This document shows positions 21,834 through 30,394 of a stretch of DNA of 33,772 bases, one piece after another. The translations under genes were made by a program, and so were the position numbers. The notes beneath the pieces are model-generated. The model had not been told where the DNA came from and did not search any database. It was given only the letters and a program-made list of their open reading frames with translations. The stretch is from Meiothermus hypogaeus (GTDB lineage: Bacteria; Deinococcota; Deinococci; Deinococcales; Thermaceae): positions 1 to 33,772 of the forward strand of contig NZ_QWKY01000036.1 in the NCBI RefSeq assembly GCF_003574035.1. The letters are read 5' to 3'. Every line of letters starts with the position of its first letter. Within the stretch, counting starts at the first letter, position 1.

Positions 21834-23954
21834 CTACTTGATTTTAGACTGCTCGAGGCTCCGCAACACCCCTGGGGCGAGCTGCGATAAGTCGTCGCTC
21901 AGTGCGTCGAGCTGGAAGTTGGCCTGTAGGTTGCCGGGCCGCACAGCCACCAGGTTGCCGCTTTGGTCCACCACCGCGCCCAGGTAGTCGCCTCGGTCTA
22001 CATCGTCATTGTTGTTGAGGTCTTTCCAGCCCAGCACAGCATACTCGCCGTCTGTTAGATCGGGAATGGTATAGCTGGCCGAGGTACCGCCCTGATTGAC
22101 CTGGATGGCCTTGGAGAGATTAAGGTCACAGTCGCCCTGTGCTACATAACAGGCCAGTACCACCGTACCTTGCACACTGGCACTGGTGCCGCTCCCAACC
22201 CTCAGGCTAAGGGGCAGGCTGGCAAAGGTGCTACCCGAAGTGCCCCGCACCGTAAGGGCATAGGTTCCATTGGGAACACCGGCGGCTACGTTCAGGGTGA
22301 GGGTGCTGGCATCCAGGGTGGTGCTGGCCGGGTTGAAGCTTCCGCTCACCCCGCTGGGCGCGCCTTGCAGGCTCAGGCTCACCGCTCCACTGAATCCACC
22401 GCTACGGCTGATGGTAATGGGCACATTCACACTGCCGCCCGGCTGAGCGGTCAGGATGGTATTGGCAGTGGACAGGCTGAAGCTCGAGGTGCTGCCGCCC
22501 TGCACCGCCGCCAGGGCCGCATTGGCATCAATTAGCCCCGCGCCGCAGTCGTTGCCGCTGGGCCGGTTGCACTGGGTGGCGTTCAGGGGTCTGGCCGTAG
22601 ATTTCAAGATCTGCAGGGCCTGCGCGGTATTGAGGTTGGGACTGAGGGCCTTCATCAGGGCTACCACCCCGGCCACGTGGGGCGCGGCCATCGAGGTGCC
22701 GTTCTCGAACTTGTAGTTGAACTGCTGGGTCTGATCGTCGAACCCCAGGCTCAGCACCCCATCCGCATAGGAATCATTGTTGAGGTCTTTGCTCACATCA
22801 CCGCCTGGCGCCATCACATCCACGCGGGCGCCGTAGTTGGAGTAAGGCGCGCGGGCTCCGGCAAAGTCGGTGGCCCCCACGGTAATGACATTGGCGCAAC
22901 TGGCCGGGCTATAGAGCGAAGCATCGTCGTTTTCGTTGCCAGCGGCCACCACCACCACCACCCCCTTGCTGGTAACCAGGTTGAAGGCGTTCTGGCGGGC
23001 GGTGGTGCAGGGGCCCTTGCCCCCCAGGCTCATGTTGATGACCTTGGCCGGGTTGGCATTGGCGGGCAGGCCGGGCACCGTCTCGCCCGCGGCCCACAGG
23101 ATGGCATCGACCTGGTCGGCCACGGTGGCCCCCAACAGGCCAATCACCCGCACATGCAGGAGGCGGGCCGTCCAGTCTACCCCGGCCACGCCCTGGTTGT
23201 TGTTGGTTGCAGCCCCCACCGTACCGCCCACGTGCGTACCGTGGTAGCTGGTGCTTTGCTCGTCGCCGACGTCGTAGGGGTCTGGGTCGCGGCCATCGCC
23301 GTCACCCGCGTTGGCAAAGGGATTGGCGCCGCTGATGGGCGAGACCATATCGTAGCCGGGCAGCAAGCGATTGCCGATATCCGGGTGCGACTGGTTCGCA
23401 TTGCTCGGGTTGAAGAGCACCCCAGTATCCAGGATGGCGACCACCACACTGTTGGAACCGGTGGTGCGATCCCAGGCCTGGGGCAGGTTAATGGCAGGAT
23501 AGTGCCACTGCAGGTTGTAAAGCGTATCGTTGGGCGTGGCCATGGGCTGCTCGAGCCAGTTCAGGTCGGCGGAGGCCACGTCCGAACGACTGCGAAGGAC
23601 GGCCAACAAAGCCGGGGTTTCGGCCTCGCTCAAATCGGCGCGGTAGAGGGCTGTGTTGGCCAGACCCAGAGGCCGCACCTGCTGAAGTTCCACCGGCCTA
23701 CCCTGCACCTCTAGCCGCAGGCTGCTCACCGATTGCAGGCTCACCCCTCCCCGAAACTCCACCAACACCTCGCCCGGCACAAAGCGCGCCTCGCCCGTGC
23801 GCCGGAGTTTGCCCGGCTGGGAGTCAATCTGAAGGCTTTGCCCGGTAATACTGGACCCCAGCGAGACCGTACCCCCAATATTGCCCGATCCCCCACCGGG
23901 GCAAGCCGTCAGTAGCGCCAACAACACCCCGCCCAATAGCCATCTTGCATTCAT
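21834..23954 (-). CDS. Subtilisin-family (S8) serine protease, lipoprotein
   Basis: The 706-residue protein has a lipoprotein signal (lipobox LLTAC, C18). A propeptide-like domain follows (about 55-135, ARFVPGEVLVEFRGG to ADLNWLEQP), then an S8 domain (about 145-480). The triad is Asp176 (VVAILDTGV), His238 (YHGTHVGGTV) and Ser421 (NGTSMAAPHVAG), with oxyanion Asn340 (VAAGN). The C-terminal about 220 residues are beta domains (NVPITISRSGGFSGAVSLSL; GEYAVLGWKDLNNNDDVDRG). It is probably anchored outside the cytoplasm and digests extracellular proteins or processes neighbours. AGGAGG precedes the ATG. The operator-promoter C lies 60-100 nt upstream, next to the regulator gene. Inactive-site substitutions are not seen. 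Confidence 0.95.
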   Translation of the reverse strand: MNARWLLGGVLLALLTACPGGGSGNIGGTVSLGSSITGQSLQIDSQPGKLRRTGEARFVPGEVLVEFRGGVSLQSVSSLRLEVQGRPVELQQVRPLGLANTALYRADLSEAETPALLAVLRSRSDVASADLNWLEQPMATPNDTLYNLQWHYPAINLPQAWDRTTGSNSVVVAILDTGVLFNPSNANQSHPDIGNRLLPGYDMVSPISGANPFANAGDGDGRDPDPYDVGDEQSTSYHGTHVGGTVGAATNNNQGVAGVDWTARLLHVRVIGLLGATVADQVDAILWAAGETVPGLPANANPAKVINMSLGGKGPCTTARQNAFNLVTSKGVVVVVAAGNENDDASLYSPASCANVITVGATDFAGARAPYSNYGARVDVMAPGGDVSKDLNNDSYADGVLSLGFDDQTQQFNYKFENGTSMAAPHVAGVVALMKALSPNLNTAQALQILKSTARPLNATQCNRPSGNDCGAGLIDANAALAAVQGGSTSSFSLSTANTILTAQPGGSVNVPITISRSGGFSGAVSLSLQGAPSGVSGSFNPASTTLDASTLTLNVAAGVPNGTYALTVRGTSGSTFASLPLSLRVGSGTSASVQGTVVLACYVAQGDCDLNLSKAIQVNQGGTSASYTIPDLTDGEYAVLGWKDLNNNDDVDRGDYLGAVVDQSGNLVAVRPGNLQANFQLDALSDDLSQLAPGVLRSLEQSKIK

Positions 23955-24017
23955 GGTCTGCCTCCTGTTTGCGGTTAAGGACCCTATTGCTTAAAAAATC
24001 CAGCAAACATGTCATCC

Positions 24018-24050
24018 ACAATAGACCCCTTGGCATGACTGAAGGATGAC
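24018..24050 (-). promoter_or_regulatory. SARP-type operator and promoter C (GTCATCC-N4-GTCATGC-N9-TATTGT)
   Basis: On the minus strand GTCATCC (24044-24050) and GTCATGC (24033-24039) are separated by TTCA. They are followed after 9 nt by TATTGT (24018-24023). It lies just after the stop codon of the SARP-type regulator and drives the protease gene, leaving a 5' leader of about 57 nt. Confidence 0.75.
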
Positions 24051-24055
24051 AGGTG

Positions 24056-27000
24056 CTAGAGGAGGGCGATCCCAGCCGACTGGGCCGCCCCAAGTATCGC
24101 CTGGCAGAGGGGGTTCTGGCTCAGAAAGCCAGGGCGGTGCGCAGGGGGTACTTGTTCGGCAACCTGTAGCAGGTAGTGTACCACGGGTCGAAGCTGGGCA
24201 CTGCCAGCCTTTTGGCCGGTCGCCCGAACCCGGTAGTGAACCCACAGCACCTCGAGCCTAGTACAGCCCGTGGGCCAGTACGCTTCTAGCTTTTCCACGG
24301 CAGCCTGGATGTGGCGCCGGGCTTCCCTATCGTTGGAAGAACGGGCAGGCGACTCGAGCAAGGCCTTAGCCGATAGGGTGTGGGCCGCTATTTCGAGGCT
24401 CGGCCAGTCGTTCTGCTGGGCCAGGGCCAGCGCCTCCCGGGTGTAAAGCAACGCCTGCTCCGGGGGGCTCATGCGGGCTCTGGCCAGCCGGTAGCGGCCA
24501 TAGGCCAGGCCCCGGTACCCGACAAACAGGGCCTCGAGGCGCTCCAGCAGCGGCCCTACCGGCTCGCACAGTTGGTGGGCCAGAAGGGCTTCCAGAACCC
24601 GGTAGGTGGCCTCGTCCCGTCGGGGCAGGTCGGGCTCGCCCAAGGCCCGACCCAGCCAGTCCGAAGCCAGCTTCCACTCGCCCCACACCCAGTACAAGCG
24701 GGCCATCTGGTACTCGCTGAAAGCCCGTGTCCAGCCCCATTCTTCGGGCACAATTTGCAAAGCGCGTTCCAGGGCTTGCTGGGCTTCAGCGTAGCGCCCC
24801 AGGTCGTAGTAGCGCAGGGCCAGGTTGTTGAGGTGGTGCACCTCACGGCCGACCACGCCCTGCATCCCCTCGAGCAAGCGCTGCGCCTGCAACTGGGCTT
24901 CCAGGGCTGCCTCGGCGTAGCCCAGCGCGGCCAGGCAGACCGCACGGTTGTGGTGGAAGCCGACCCGCATCAGCCGGTTCCCGGACTGCTCCAGAAGGGG
25001 CTCAGCCTCGCGGTAGAACTCCAGGGCCTCGCGGTGGCGCTCGAGCTGGTCGTAAGCAATGCCCAGCCGCGAAGTACAGATGGCCGCCTGTAGCGCATCG
25101 CCCCGCTCCAGATGAAGCTGCCGGAGTTGCTCCAGGGCCTCAATCAGAGCCGGGGTCTTGCGCTGAACAAAAAGCGACTGAGCCAGGGCGTCCAGCAAGC
25201 GAACCCGCAGGTCGGGCCGCCCGGCCTCCTCGGCCTGCTGCAAGCCCTGGCGGGCAGCCTGCTCGGCCTCGGGGCCATAGGCGTGCTCGCCCAGGCGGAT
25301 GGCCTCGCACAGCCAGGCCCGGGCCCGCTCGGCGGGGGTAGCGGCCAGGGCCAGCATGCGCTCGACCAGGGCCGCGTGCCGCTGGCCGGTGTCGAAGCGG
25401 CTCATCACCTGGCTGAGGGCCTCCAGCAGGTCGAAGGTCGGCCCGTCGCCCATTTGGTCGGCCAGCTCGAGGGCCCGCTGATAGAACTGGGCCGCCTCGG
25501 TCAGCCGGTAGGCTTCTTCGGCCTTGCGAGCAGCCTGCACCAGAAAGGGAATGGCCCGGGGGGGCTCGCCCTCGAGCCAGTGCCCGGCAATGCGGGCTGG
25601 GTCGGCCTGTTGGCTTTCCAGATACAGCGCGGTTTGCTGGTGCAAATAGGTTTTGATGCTGGCCGGAACGCTACTCAGGGTGGCCTCGTAGAGCAGGTCG
25701 TGGACGAAGATGGGGCCGCGCAGTAGCTGAGCCGCCTCGAGTTCGGCCCAAGGCTCGAGCAGCTCCATTGGCGTACTCTGGAGCACAGCAGCGGCCAGCT
25801 CGGGGGAGAAGTCCGGCCCGGCCACCGCCGCCGTGCGCACCAGCCGCTGGGCGCTCAGGGAAAGGCGCTGCAGGCGGGACTGGATTAGGGTGGTGATCTT
25901 GCTGGAAACCGGCAGGCGGCCCGGTTTCCGCTGGCCCAGCCCGCCCGATTCCCACAGGCTGCGTAGGGTCTCGAGCAGGAAAAAAGGGTTGCCACCGGTA
26001 TGGCGGCAGAGCGCCTGGGCCCAGTCCGACGCCGCCTCTTGCAGCCCTGGTAGCTCGAGGCTCTCCAGCATGCTTTGAACCGCAGCAGCGTCCAGCGGCT
26101 GCACCTCTATCCGCACGGCCAGGCCGCTCTGAACCGCCTGGCTCAGTAGCTCCTCTATTTCTGCTGGAAGCTCGCCTGTACGAAAAGACAAAGCCGTGCG
26201 CAGCGGGCCTGGGCGACCCCAGTACGGGCTATAGACAAAATGCAACACCTCGAGGCTGGCCATGTCGGCGAAATGCAGGTCGTCCAGGCAAACCAGCCCC
26301 ATTCCCTCGGCCACCGCCAGCCGCACCAGCTCGGCTTGGGCCTGGAAAAACCGAAGCTTTTCGGCCTGGGTTTGCTGAGGAGGTTGTGCTGGGCCCAACT
26401 CGGGCAACAGCCGGGCCAGCTCGAGCCGCACCCAGTCCGGTAGGTCCAGACCCGAAAAATACCCTAGGATCTGGCGGCAAATACGGCTATGGGTAGCGTA
26501 GGGAATACCCACGTCGCCCGGGCGGCCTTCAAAAACATAAGCTTGGCCCTGGCTACTCAGAAAATCCTGTATCAATCGACTTTTACCCACCCCGGGCGGA
26601 CCCGAGAGCACAATGGCCTGCCCCTGGGCCCAGGCCTGTTCCATCTGGATCCATTCGGCCTCACGCCCCAGAAGCCGGGGGGGACGCAACATCGAGAGGG
26701 GGATTTCCTGGCGGGGCGTGGGTCCGTGGGGGGTGATGGGCTCCCCCAACTCGATCAAGCGGAGCAGCGCTCGGGTCTCGGGTAAGGGCTCTACCCCCAT
26801 CTCCCGCAGCAGCATCCCCCGACACCGCTCAAAGGCCGCTATAGCTGCGCTCCGGTCGCCCAGCAAGTACCATAAGCGCATCACCCGGCGGTGGGCGGCT
26901 TCGGAGATCGGATCGGATTCCAGGAGGCGTTCGGCGTAGCTCAGGGCTTCGCGGTACTGTCCAGTCTGCTCGAGCTCATCGGCCAGCGCAGTTAGCGAGT

Positions 27001-27484
27001 TGCGACGCAAATCGTCCAAACGTTCACGCCTGATCAGAAGCCAGTCGTCGAAGTCGGGGCAGTCGTCGTAGTCGTGACCCTCGAGCAAGCGGCCCTGGCT
27101 TTGTACCACCTCGGCATGGCGACCTGCGAAGTGGGCGACCTCGAGGGCAGCCACGTCCACCTCCAGCCCTTGCAACTCCAGGACATCCGCACCCCTTACC
27201 AGTTCGACCCCTGACGCCTGCTTGAGCCGCCGCAGGGCCTGGGCCAGGTTGTTGCGGGCAGTGGCCTCGGAGGACTCGGGCCAAAGCAAGCCCGCCAGCT
27301 TGGAGCGGCTGGTGGGGCCTTCCAGGGTCAGGTAGGCCAGGATGCCCGCCGTCTTGCGTTCAACCGGGCGAAGCTGGCGCGTTTGGATCTGCAAAACCGG
27401 AACGCCCAGCAGTTCCAGACGCCCACGGGATGTCTGGGCCTCTTTGGCTCCTGGTGCCTTTTCCGGGCGTTTACGTTCCGGCAT
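24056..27484 (-). CDS. SARP/BTAD-type transcriptional regulator with AAA ATPase and TPR domains
   Basis: The 1142-residue protein has a winged HTH of the OmpR/SARP type (about 22-105) and a BTAD domain (about 110-245, RRERLDDLRRNSLTALADEL to REMGVEPLPETRAL). An AAA/STAND ATPase follows, with Walker A GPPGVGKS (295-302) and Walker B GLVCLDD at about 395. About 500 residues of TPR helices close the protein. This is the AfsR/large-SARP architecture, an activator that binds direct repeats near -35. Three matching direct-repeat promoters lie downstream, the first within 6 bp of its stop codon. The ATG follows TACAAT by 6 nt, suggesting a leaderless mRNA. The inducing ligand is unknown; ATP binding probably controls activity. 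Confidence 0.92.
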   Translation of the reverse strand: MPERKRPEKAPGAKEAQTSRGRLELLGVPVLQIQTRQLRPVERKTAGILAYLTLEGPTSRSKLAGLLWPESSEATARNNLAQALRRLKQASGVELVRGADVLELQGLEVDVAALEVAHFAGRHAEVVQSQGRLLEGHDYDDCPDFDDWLLIRRERLDDLRRNSLTALADELEQTGQYREALSYAERLLESDPISEAAHRRVMRLWYLLGDRSAAIAAFERCRGMLLREMGVEPLPETRALLRLIELGEPITPHGPTPRQEIPLSMLRPPRLLGREAEWIQMEQAWAQGQAIVLSGPPGVGKSRLIQDFLSSQGQAYVFEGRPGDVGIPYATHSRICRQILGYFSGLDLPDWVRLELARLLPELGPAQPPQQTQAEKLRFFQAQAELVRLAVAEGMGLVCLDDLHFADMASLEVLHFVYSPYWGRPGPLRTALSFRTGELPAEIEELLSQAVQSGLAVRIEVQPLDAAAVQSMLESLELPGLQEAASDWAQALCRHTGGNPFFLLETLRSLWESGGLGQRKPGRLPVSSKITTLIQSRLQRLSLSAQRLVRTAAVAGPDFSPELAAAVLQSTPMELLEPWAELEAAQLLRGPIFVHDLLYEATLSSVPASIKTYLHQQTALYLESQQADPARIAGHWLEGEPPRAIPFLVQAARKAEEAYRLTEAAQFYQRALELADQMGDGPTFDLLEALSQVMSRFDTGQRHAALVERMLALAATPAERARAWLCEAIRLGEHAYGPEAEQAARQGLQQAEEAGRPDLRVRLLDALAQSLFVQRKTPALIEALEQLRQLHLERGDALQAAICTSRLGIAYDQLERHREALEFYREAEPLLEQSGNRLMRVGFHHNRAVCLAALGYAEAALEAQLQAQRLLEGMQGVVGREVHHLNNLALRYYDLGRYAEAQQALERALQIVPEEWGWTRAFSEYQMARLYWVWGEWKLASDWLGRALGEPDLPRRDEATYRVLEALLAHQLCEPVGPLLERLEALFVGYRGLAYGRYRLARARMSPPEQALLYTREALALAQQNDWPSLEIAAHTLSAKALLESPARSSNDREARRHIQAAVEKLEAYWPTGCTRLEVLWVHYRVRATGQKAGSAQLRPVVHYLLQVAEQVPPAHRPGFLSQNPLCQAILGAAQSAGIALL

Positions 27485-27684
27485 TTAAACATTGTAGGAA
27501 TCCACGTCAAGGCCGGATGTTTGTTTGGCACAAAGTTACTCAGGCATTTTTGTGAAATAACGTGCCCGTTATTCTGTGGAGACGTAGCCGACGAGGAATC
27601 TTTGTTACCAATAATGCGCGGAGAGAATTCTCTGTTCTGCGATTTCTGGGCTCGACTGTCACGGCCTCCGGCGCGGGTATGGTC
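27485..27684. other. Gene-free 200-bp stretch
   Basis: This gap between the regulator and the next minus-strand gene is more AT-rich than its surroundings. It holds the regulator's -10 box and a small palindrome AGAGAATTCTCT near 27621. I find no repeat operator of the A/B/C type and no terminator in it. Confidence 0.5.
27491..27496 (-). promoter_or_regulatory. -10 box TACAAT for a leaderless regulator mRNA
   Basis: On the minus strand TACAAT is followed by GTTTAA and the ATG of the SARP-type regulator. TTGACG occurs upstream but only 8 nt away, too near to be its -35 partner. No heptamer repeat is present, so self-regulation through the A/B/C motif is not evident. Confidence 0.55.
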
Positions 27685-28320
27685 TTACAGGCCAAACCAA
27701 GTTAAAGGATAGTAGCTCACCAGTTCGTTGCGGTAAGGTTCCACCAGCCGCACATTGGCCGCCGGGGCTTCGGGCCTGGTCAGCTCGACCCTGGGGTTGA
27801 AGTCTCGGGCCCCTATCTGACGCAGTATCTCCTGGGGGTTCAGGTTGGGCACCCCATAGCCCAGCGCGGCATAGACCTGCGAGCGCACCCAGGCATACTC
27901 CCCTGGCGAGAAATCCTGCCGGTTCAGGGCCTGTACCTGCATCCTTTTGGCGTCCAGCACCAGCGAGCCCCCTTCGCGGAACAAGTCCAGTGCTGTGCGG
28001 TAATCCAGCGTAAGCTGTCCGACTTGCTGGTTGGCCAACTGGTTAAGCCGGGCCTCCACGCGCTGGTAGCGCTCCCCCAGTTGTTGCTTAACACTACGCT
28101 GCACCCTTAAAAAGCGCTGTACCTGATCGGGACTCAGCAACCCACTGGCGGGGGGTGTATACGCAGTCTGCCGTTTTACATCGCTGTCCAGGGCGATAAT
28201 CTGCTGAAAATTGTTGACCAGGGTCTGGGCCGGACGAATCAGGAACGAATACGCTGCCCAGCCCGCCAGCCCCAAAAAAAGTAAAAAACCAAAACAACCC
28301 ATCATGAGCCATCGTGCCAT
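27685..28320 (-). CDS. Membrane-anchored protein of unknown function
   Basis: The 211-residue protein has one N-terminal membrane segment (about 5-25, MMGCFGFLLFLGLAGWAAY). A helical, probably extracytoplasmic domain follows (DQVQRFLRVQRSVKQQLGER, RVEARLNQLANQQVGQ), and the C-terminal part is proline-rich. No family is recognised. The ATG has no clear Shine-Dalgarno sequence, and internal ATGs at codons 6 and 7 are possible starts. It lies between the regulator and the divergent GGDEF genes and has no repeat operator, so it is not an evident member of the regulon. Confidence 0.65.
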   Translation of the reverse strand: MARWLMMGCFGFLLFLGLAGWAAYSFLIRPAQTLVNNFQQIIALDSDVKRQTAYTPPASGLLSPDQVQRFLRVQRSVKQQLGERYQRVEARLNQLANQQVGQLTLDYRTALDLFREGGSLVLDAKRMQVQALNRQDFSPGEYAWVRSQVYAALGYGVPNLNPQEILRQIGARDFNPRVELTRPEAPAANVRLVEPYRNELVSYYPLTWFGL

Positions 28321-28589
28321 GAGCGCAGGATGGCATACCCCGGGTCACAAGACTGCGGCTTTCGGTTCAATTTGAGATGGATGTTCCACAAGGGCCTGGC
28401 TCGTTCAATCACCAGCCTTGAGTTCATCAACTACGTTTTAAACGTAATAATTAGGCAAAAACACCCCAGTTAACACCGGGTTGTGTCGGATATCACCCGA
28501 ATTAATGGCTTTTACCTCTAGGCTCGAGCCAGGTTGCGCTTATTCGACCCCTTAGCAAGTATTTTTGATGCCTTTTTCATGGAGCAATT

Positions 28590-30362
28590 TTGAACCACGC
28601 CGCCACCCACCTCACCTCCTCTGCAGCCCCCACGGCAGCCGAACGGGTACTGACGCTGGTGGACCTGGGTAGCGAGGTTTTGCGCATCAATCCGGCCCAG
28701 GCCTTGGACATGGCCACCCAGGCCGCGCAGCTATGCCAGGAGCACGGGCTGGCCAGGCTCCGACTACCCGTTTTGAGCCTGCTGGGGGAAAGCCAGTACC
28801 GACTGGGGCAGTACCTCGAGGCCCGCGCCAATCTCAACACCCTCCTATCGCTGGGGCCCGACCAGGCCCTGGAGGCCCGGACCTTCAACTTGCTGGGTCA
28901 TGTGCAGCGAATGCTGGGGGAGCATCGCACCGCCATCCAGCACTACAACCAGGCCCTCGAGCTAGCCCACCACCTGCAAGATAAAAAGCAGGAAATCACC
29001 GCCCTCAACGGGCTGGCCGGCACCTATTTCTCCTTGTTCGACTACCAGGGCGCCGCCGAACTGTACCTGCAAAGCCTGGGATTGGCCCAGAGCCTGGGCA
29101 ACCTCGATGCCGAAGGGGCCGCCCTGGGCAACCTGGGCGCGGTCTACCTGGAGCAGGGGGAGCTCTCCCGGGCCCAGGAGCTTTTCCAGAAGGGCCTGGA
29201 AATCTGCATCCGGGTGGGCAATCAGCAGCGCGAGGCGGTCGTACGCAACAACCTGGGCTTCACCTATTATCGCCTGGACGCCTACCAGTCTTCGCTCGAG
29301 TACAGCCAGCAAGCCCTGCAGCTCGCCCAGAAGCTGCGGGACCGCCGTATCGAGGCCAGCGCGCTGGGCAACCTGGCCCTCACCTACTTTGCCCTGGGGC
29401 AGTACGACACCGCACTCGAGCTCAACAAACGAGCCCTGGAACTTGAGCGCGAGCTGCACAACCGCCATACCGAAGCCGATTTGCTGGTGCAGATTGGCCG
29501 CATCTGGCTGGAAAAGCGCAACTACACGTTGGCCCAGAGCACCCTCGAGGAAGCCTTGCAGGTAGCCCAGTCCGGTGGCAATCGCAAGGCCCATACCGAA
29601 GTGCATCTGTATCTGTCGGAAATCTGGCAGCACAAGGGCCAGTTTGCCCTAGCCCTCCAGCAACACCGGCTGTACCACGAACTGACCACTGCCACCCTGC
29701 GCGAACAACTCGAGCGCAAAACCCTAGCCCTCTTGATTCGCTTTCAGGCCGAACAAGCCCTGCAACAAGCCGAGATTGTGCGCTTGCGCAACGTCGAGCT
29801 GGTCTCGGCCAACGAAGCCTTGGAGCAGGCCAATCGCGAAAAAAGCCAGCTGCTGGCCCAGCTCGAGCAGATGGTGCGCACCGACCCCCTCACCCAGATC
29901 TACAACCGGCGCTACCTCGAAGAGCAGCTTCGCCACCTTTTCGAGCAGTCCCGTGCCGAACAATGGCCCTTGAGCGTAGCCCTGATTGACCTCGACCACT
30001 TTAAAGCCATCAACGACACCTACTCCCACCAGGCGGGCGACGAGGTACTCAAAACCACCGCCGCCCTCTTTAAAGAAGCCCTGCCGGAAGTCGGGCTGAT
30101 TGCCCGCTACGGCGGGGAGGAGTTTGCCATCGTGTTTCCCCGGACCGCCGCCGCCGAGGCCGCCGCCGCCTGCGAGCGCCTGCGCCAGCGAATCGAGACC
30201 CACGATTGGAGCTTCATCCACCCCGATCTGGTGGTTACGGTCAGCATCGGGGTATCCGACGCACCCGCTGCCCCCAATCACGAAAAACTCCTGATGGTGG
30301 CCGACCAATACCTCTACGACGCCAAGCGCAGGCGCCGCAACCAGGTTTGCTTTGGGTCATAA
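28590..30362 (+). CDS. TPR-GGDEF diguanylate cyclase 1, degenerate I-site
   Basis: The 590-residue protein has about 370 residues of TPR repeats (for example NLGAVYLEQGELSRAQELFQ), a coiled-coil linker (about 385-425), and a GGDEF domain with RYGGEEF (GGEEF at about 508-512). The catalytic motif is intact, so it should make c-di-GMP from two GTP. The product-binding RxxD site five residues upstream is replaced by PEVG, so product inhibition may be absent. It has no membrane segment; the TPR part may sense a protein partner. The start is TTG at 28590 with GGAG upstream. A paralogue follows after 33 nt, apparently by tandem duplication. Confidence 0.88.
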   Translation: MNHAATHLTSSAAPTAAERVLTLVDLGSEVLRINPAQALDMATQAAQLCQEHGLARLRLPVLSLLGESQYRLGQYLEARANLNTLLSLGPDQALEARTFNLLGHVQRMLGEHRTAIQHYNQALELAHHLQDKKQEITALNGLAGTYFSLFDYQGAAELYLQSLGLAQSLGNLDAEGAALGNLGAVYLEQGELSRAQELFQKGLEICIRVGNQQREAVVRNNLGFTYYRLDAYQSSLEYSQQALQLAQKLRDRRIEASALGNLALTYFALGQYDTALELNKRALELERELHNRHTEADLLVQIGRIWLEKRNYTLAQSTLEEALQVAQSGGNRKAHTEVHLYLSEIWQHKGQFALALQQHRLYHELTTATLREQLERKTLALLIRFQAEQALQQAEIVRLRNVELVSANEALEQANREKSQLLAQLEQMVRTDPLTQIYNRRYLEEQLRHLFEQSRAEQWPLSVALIDLDHFKAINDTYSHQAGDEVLKTTAALFKEALPEVGLIARYGGEEFAIVFPRTAAAEAAAACERLRQRIETHDWSFIHPDLVVTVSIGVSDAPAAPNHEKLLMVADQYLYDAKRRRRNQVCFGS

Positions 30363-30394
30363 AATCGTATTATAAAGCCCAAGACTATTGGGCT

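Noticed and set aside
22677-23714. 345-codon plus-strand frame
   Set aside because: Antisense to the subtilisin gene with its complete catalytic triad.
24380-25093. 237-codon plus-strand frame over the regulator's TPR region
   Set aside because: Antisense to clear TPR helices of the SARP-type regulator; no ribosome site or domain.
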